Shown: in pieces, positions 39,856 through 41,804 of the stretch
How positions within the stretch are numbered: position 1 is the first letter of the stretch
Layout: the number at the start of each line of letters is the position of its first letter
From: Rhizobium sullae
Lineage (GTDB): Bacteria; Pseudomonadota; Alphaproteobacteria; Rhizobiales; Rhizobiaceae
Assembly (NCBI RefSeq): GCF_900169785.1
Contig: NZ_FWER01000052.1
Span: 27,789-69,592, forward strand
Length of the DNA: 41,804 nt
Direction of reading: 5' to 3'
Position numbers and translations under genes: made by a program
The notes under the pieces: generated by a model
Seen by the model: only the letters and a program-made list of their open reading frames with translations
What the model was told of the DNA's origin: nothing
Databases searched by the model: none

Positions 39856-40763
39856 GACCTCTTCAGCTTGGGATCGAGCGCATCGCGCAACCCGTCGCCC
39901 ATCAGGTTGATGGCGAGAACGGTGACGAGGATGGCAAGACCCGGGAACGTTACGACCCACCAGGCGCGCTGGATGAATTCTCGCGCTTCGGCGAGCATCG
40001 TGCCCCATTCGGGTGTGGGAGGCTGCGCGCCCATGCCGAGGAAGCCGAGGGCAGCCGCGTCCAGGATCGCCGCCGAGAAGGCGAGCGTCGCCTGAACGAT
40101 CAGCGGCCCGAGACAGTTCGGCAGGATGGTCTTGAACATCAGCCGCAAGGTGCCGGCACCGGCAACGCGGGAGGCAATGACATATTCCTTCTCACGCTCG
40201 GCCATGACCGAGGCGCGTGTCAGGCGTACGAAATGCGGCTGGTTGACGATGGAGATTGCAATCATCGCATTGACGAGACCGGGTCCAAGGACCGCGACCA
40301 GCACGAGGGCCAGAAGCAGCGACGGGAAGGCCAGGATGATGTCCATCAGGCGCATGATGGCGATATCAATGCGGCCGCGGAAATAGCCGGCCACGAGGCC
40401 GATCAGAACGCCTGCGATCACCGAGATCGTCACGACGACAACACCGATAAACAGCGAGAAGCGCGCGCCGTAGATCAGGCGCGAGAGAATGTCGCGTCCG
40501 ACAGCGTCCGTCCCAAGCGGGAAGGACGAGCTGCCGCCTTCCATCCAGAAAGGAGCGAGAAGCAGCATCTGCCGGTTCTGCTCGTTCGGCGTATGCGGCG
40601 CAACGAGCGGCGCAAGCAGCGCCACGACGAGAATGACGATGAAAACGGCGAGGCCGATGACGGCGCCCTTGTTTCGCGAGAAATAATACCAGAATTCCGC
40701 AAGAGCGGATGGGTGGGTGATTTTTGCAGCGACCGTGCCGGTTTGGATGTTTGTCGTACTCAC
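39852..40763 (-). CDS. dppC: Dipeptide ABC transporter permease DppC
   Basis: A 303-residue inner-membrane permease with six membrane segments and the EAA-like loop (ASRVAGAGTLRLMFKTILPNCL). The stretch LGFLGMGAQPPTPEWGTML, MDIILAFPSLLLALVLVA and the C-terminus NLMGDGLRDALDPKLK are nearly identical to E. coli DppC. It pairs with DppB to form the channel. The gap to dppB is 10 bp. Confidence 0.93.
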   Translation of the reverse strand: MSTTNIQTGTVAAKITHPSALAEFWYYFSRNKGAVIGLAVFIVILVVALLAPLVAPHTPNEQNRQMLLLAPFWMEGGSSSFPLGTDAVGRDILSRLIYGARFSLFIGVVVVTISVIAGVLIGLVAGYFRGRIDIAIMRLMDIILAFPSLLLALVLVAVLGPGLVNAMIAISIVNQPHFVRLTRASVMAEREKEYVIASRVAGAGTLRLMFKTILPNCLGPLIVQATLAFSAAILDAAALGFLGMGAQPPTPEWGTMLAEAREFIQRAWWVVTFPGLAILVTVLAINLMGDGLRDALDPKLKRS

Positions 40764-40773
40764 GGGACCGCTC

Positions 40774-41778
40774 CTAGTGCCGAATGCGTGGGTTGATGAA
40801 GCCGTAGGTGATGTCGACGATCAGATTGACCAGCATGATGATGCCGGCAATCAACAGAAGACCACCTTGGACGACTGCATAGTCCCGCCTGAACACCGAA
40901 TCGACCATCCACTTGCCGATCCCGGGCCAGGAGAAGATCGTCTCGGTCAGGATCGCGCCCGCGAGCAGGACGCCGATCTGCAGACCGATGGTCGTCACAA
41001 CCGGTATCATGGCGTTGCGCAGCGCATGCACGCCAACGACCCGAAGCGGCTTCAGGCCCTTGGAGCGGGCAGTACGCACATAGTCTTCGCCAAGCACTTC
41101 GAGCATCGCCGAGCGCGTCTGGCGCGCAATGACAGCAAGCGGGATGGTGGCAAGCACGATCGTGGGTAGAATGAGATAGCTGACAGCGGAGCGGAAAGCG
41201 CCCGCCTGACCGGATAGCAGGCTGTCGATCAGCATGAAGCCGGTGACCGGCTTGAAGAAATACATGAGCGAGATGCGGCCCGAAACAGGAGTCCAGCCGA
41301 GATAGCCGGAGAAGAAGATGATGAGCAGCAGACCCCACCAGAAGATCGGCATCGAATAGCCGACAAGGGCGACCCCCATCACGCTTTGGTCGAACCACGT
41401 GCCTCGCTTGACGGCGGCAAAGACGCCGGCGGGCACGCCAAGACAGACCGCGAGAAGAATGGCACACAGCGAGAGCTCGAGCGTTGCGGGGAAGAGCGCG
41501 CCAAAATCACCGAGAACCGGGCGCTTCGTGACGATCGACGTTCCGAAGTCGCCCTGTAGCACCTTGCCGAGGTAATCGAAGTACTGGATGTACATGGGCC
41601 GGTCGAAACCGAGATCGTGCATGATCTGGGCATGACGCTCAGGCGCCATCACGCGTTCACCCGACAGAAGCATGACGGGATCGCCGGGAAGCATGCGGAT
41701 GAACGAGAAGGCGATGAGCGTGACGCCGAGGAATGTTGGGATCAGGACCGCGAGGCGCCCGATGAGAAATCGCAACAT
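40774..41778 (-). CDS. dppB: Dipeptide ABC transporter permease DppB
   Basis: A 334-residue permease starting MLRFLIGRLAVLIPTFLGVTL. It shares long blocks with E. coli DppB: RMLPGDPVMLLSGER, GYSMPIFWWGLLLI, ARQTRSAMLEVLGEDYVRTA, LRNAMIPVVTTIGLQ and the end FINPRIRH. Six membrane helices are visible. It is the first gene of the operon in the window; the periplasmic binding protein gene (dppA) would be expected just upstream, beyond the right edge. In other bacteria the system also takes up haem or 5-aminolevulinate; that cannot be judged here. Confidence 0.93.
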   Translation of the reverse strand: MLRFLIGRLAVLIPTFLGVTLIAFSFIRMLPGDPVMLLSGERVMAPERHAQIMHDLGFDRPMYIQYFDYLGKVLQGDFGTSIVTKRPVLGDFGALFPATLELSLCAILLAVCLGVPAGVFAAVKRGTWFDQSVMGVALVGYSMPIFWWGLLLIIFFSGYLGWTPVSGRISLMYFFKPVTGFMLIDSLLSGQAGAFRSAVSYLILPTIVLATIPLAVIARQTRSAMLEVLGEDYVRTARSKGLKPLRVVGVHALRNAMIPVVTTIGLQIGVLLAGAILTETIFSWPGIGKWMVDSVFRRDYAVVQGGLLLIAGIIMLVNLIVDITYGFINPRIRH

Positions 41779-41804
41779 GGCAGATGTTCCAATAGTTTCC
41801 GGCG

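Noticed and set aside
38857..40095. Long plus-strand frames (up to 412 codons) across dppD/dppC and similar ones across dppF and ABC-F
   Set aside because: All are antisense shadows of conserved transporter or ABC-F genes, with histidine/aspartate/arginine-rich composition typical of reverse-strand reading.
1..41804. CRISPR array
   Set aside because: No series of short regularly spaced repeats was seen; the repeats present are two pairs of long element ends.

Overview
The window comes from an alphaproteobacterium, most likely of the family Rhizobiaceae (Rhizobium or a close relative). I infer this from the GC-rich coding style, the E. coli-like DppBCDF transporter, OxyR with both redox cysteines, a GGAAC-N17-CGTT general-stress promoter, a type III polyketide synthase/isoprenylcysteine-methyltransferase pair, and rhizobial-type integrase and IS66 fragments. 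Recognition is from memory of protein families; no database search was possible.

Left chromosomal block (1-11161): a TetR regulator cut by the window edge, OxyR, a Tat-exported dienelactone hydrolase, a MAPEG protein and a small membrane protein downstream of guaB, a Tat-exported metallo-beta-lactamase-fold hydrolase, a 14-helix MFS exporter, a VOC protein, rlmE, a Ppx/GppA phosphatase with a very long basic N-terminal extension, and an intact tRNA-Gln(CTG).

Accessory block (11162 to about 27900): the 3' end of tRNA-Gln is an integration hot spot. A degraded tyrosine integrase lies just downstream, then an IS66 fragment. A repeat of about 170 bp starting in the tRNA T-arm recurs 13.4 kb away at 24572, and a second repeat of about 125 bp, the other end of the element, occurs at 12225 and 24462. 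I read this as a tandem array of decayed integrative elements. The cargo between the ends is a MscS-like channel, a truncated DUF900 hydrolase, a TPR/TolB-like protein with a duplicated N-terminal domain, and a tight plus-strand run: DUF2092, a small secreted protein, DUF3604, an unknown secreted protein, a membrane-anchored parvulin-type PPIase and a HupE/UreJ-like membrane protein. Beyond the second att-like repeat are a frameshifted outer-membrane transporter pseudogene, an outer-membrane barrel and an intact DUF900 paralogue.

Right chromosomal block (27943-41804): pepT, an ABC-F ATPase, a DUF1328 peptide behind a general-stress promoter, then a TPR protein / ECF sigma / anti-sigma operon divergent from the type III PKS and its methyltransferase. 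The two divergent start regions carry the same pair of promoter-like blocks (GAATAAA and TGTTCTT, 13-14 nt apart), suggesting that the ECF factor controls itself and the polyketide genes. The window ends with a DadA-like FAD oxidoreductase, a SnoaL-like protein, gluconokinase and a translationally coupled dppBCDF operon whose binding-protein gene would lie outside the window.
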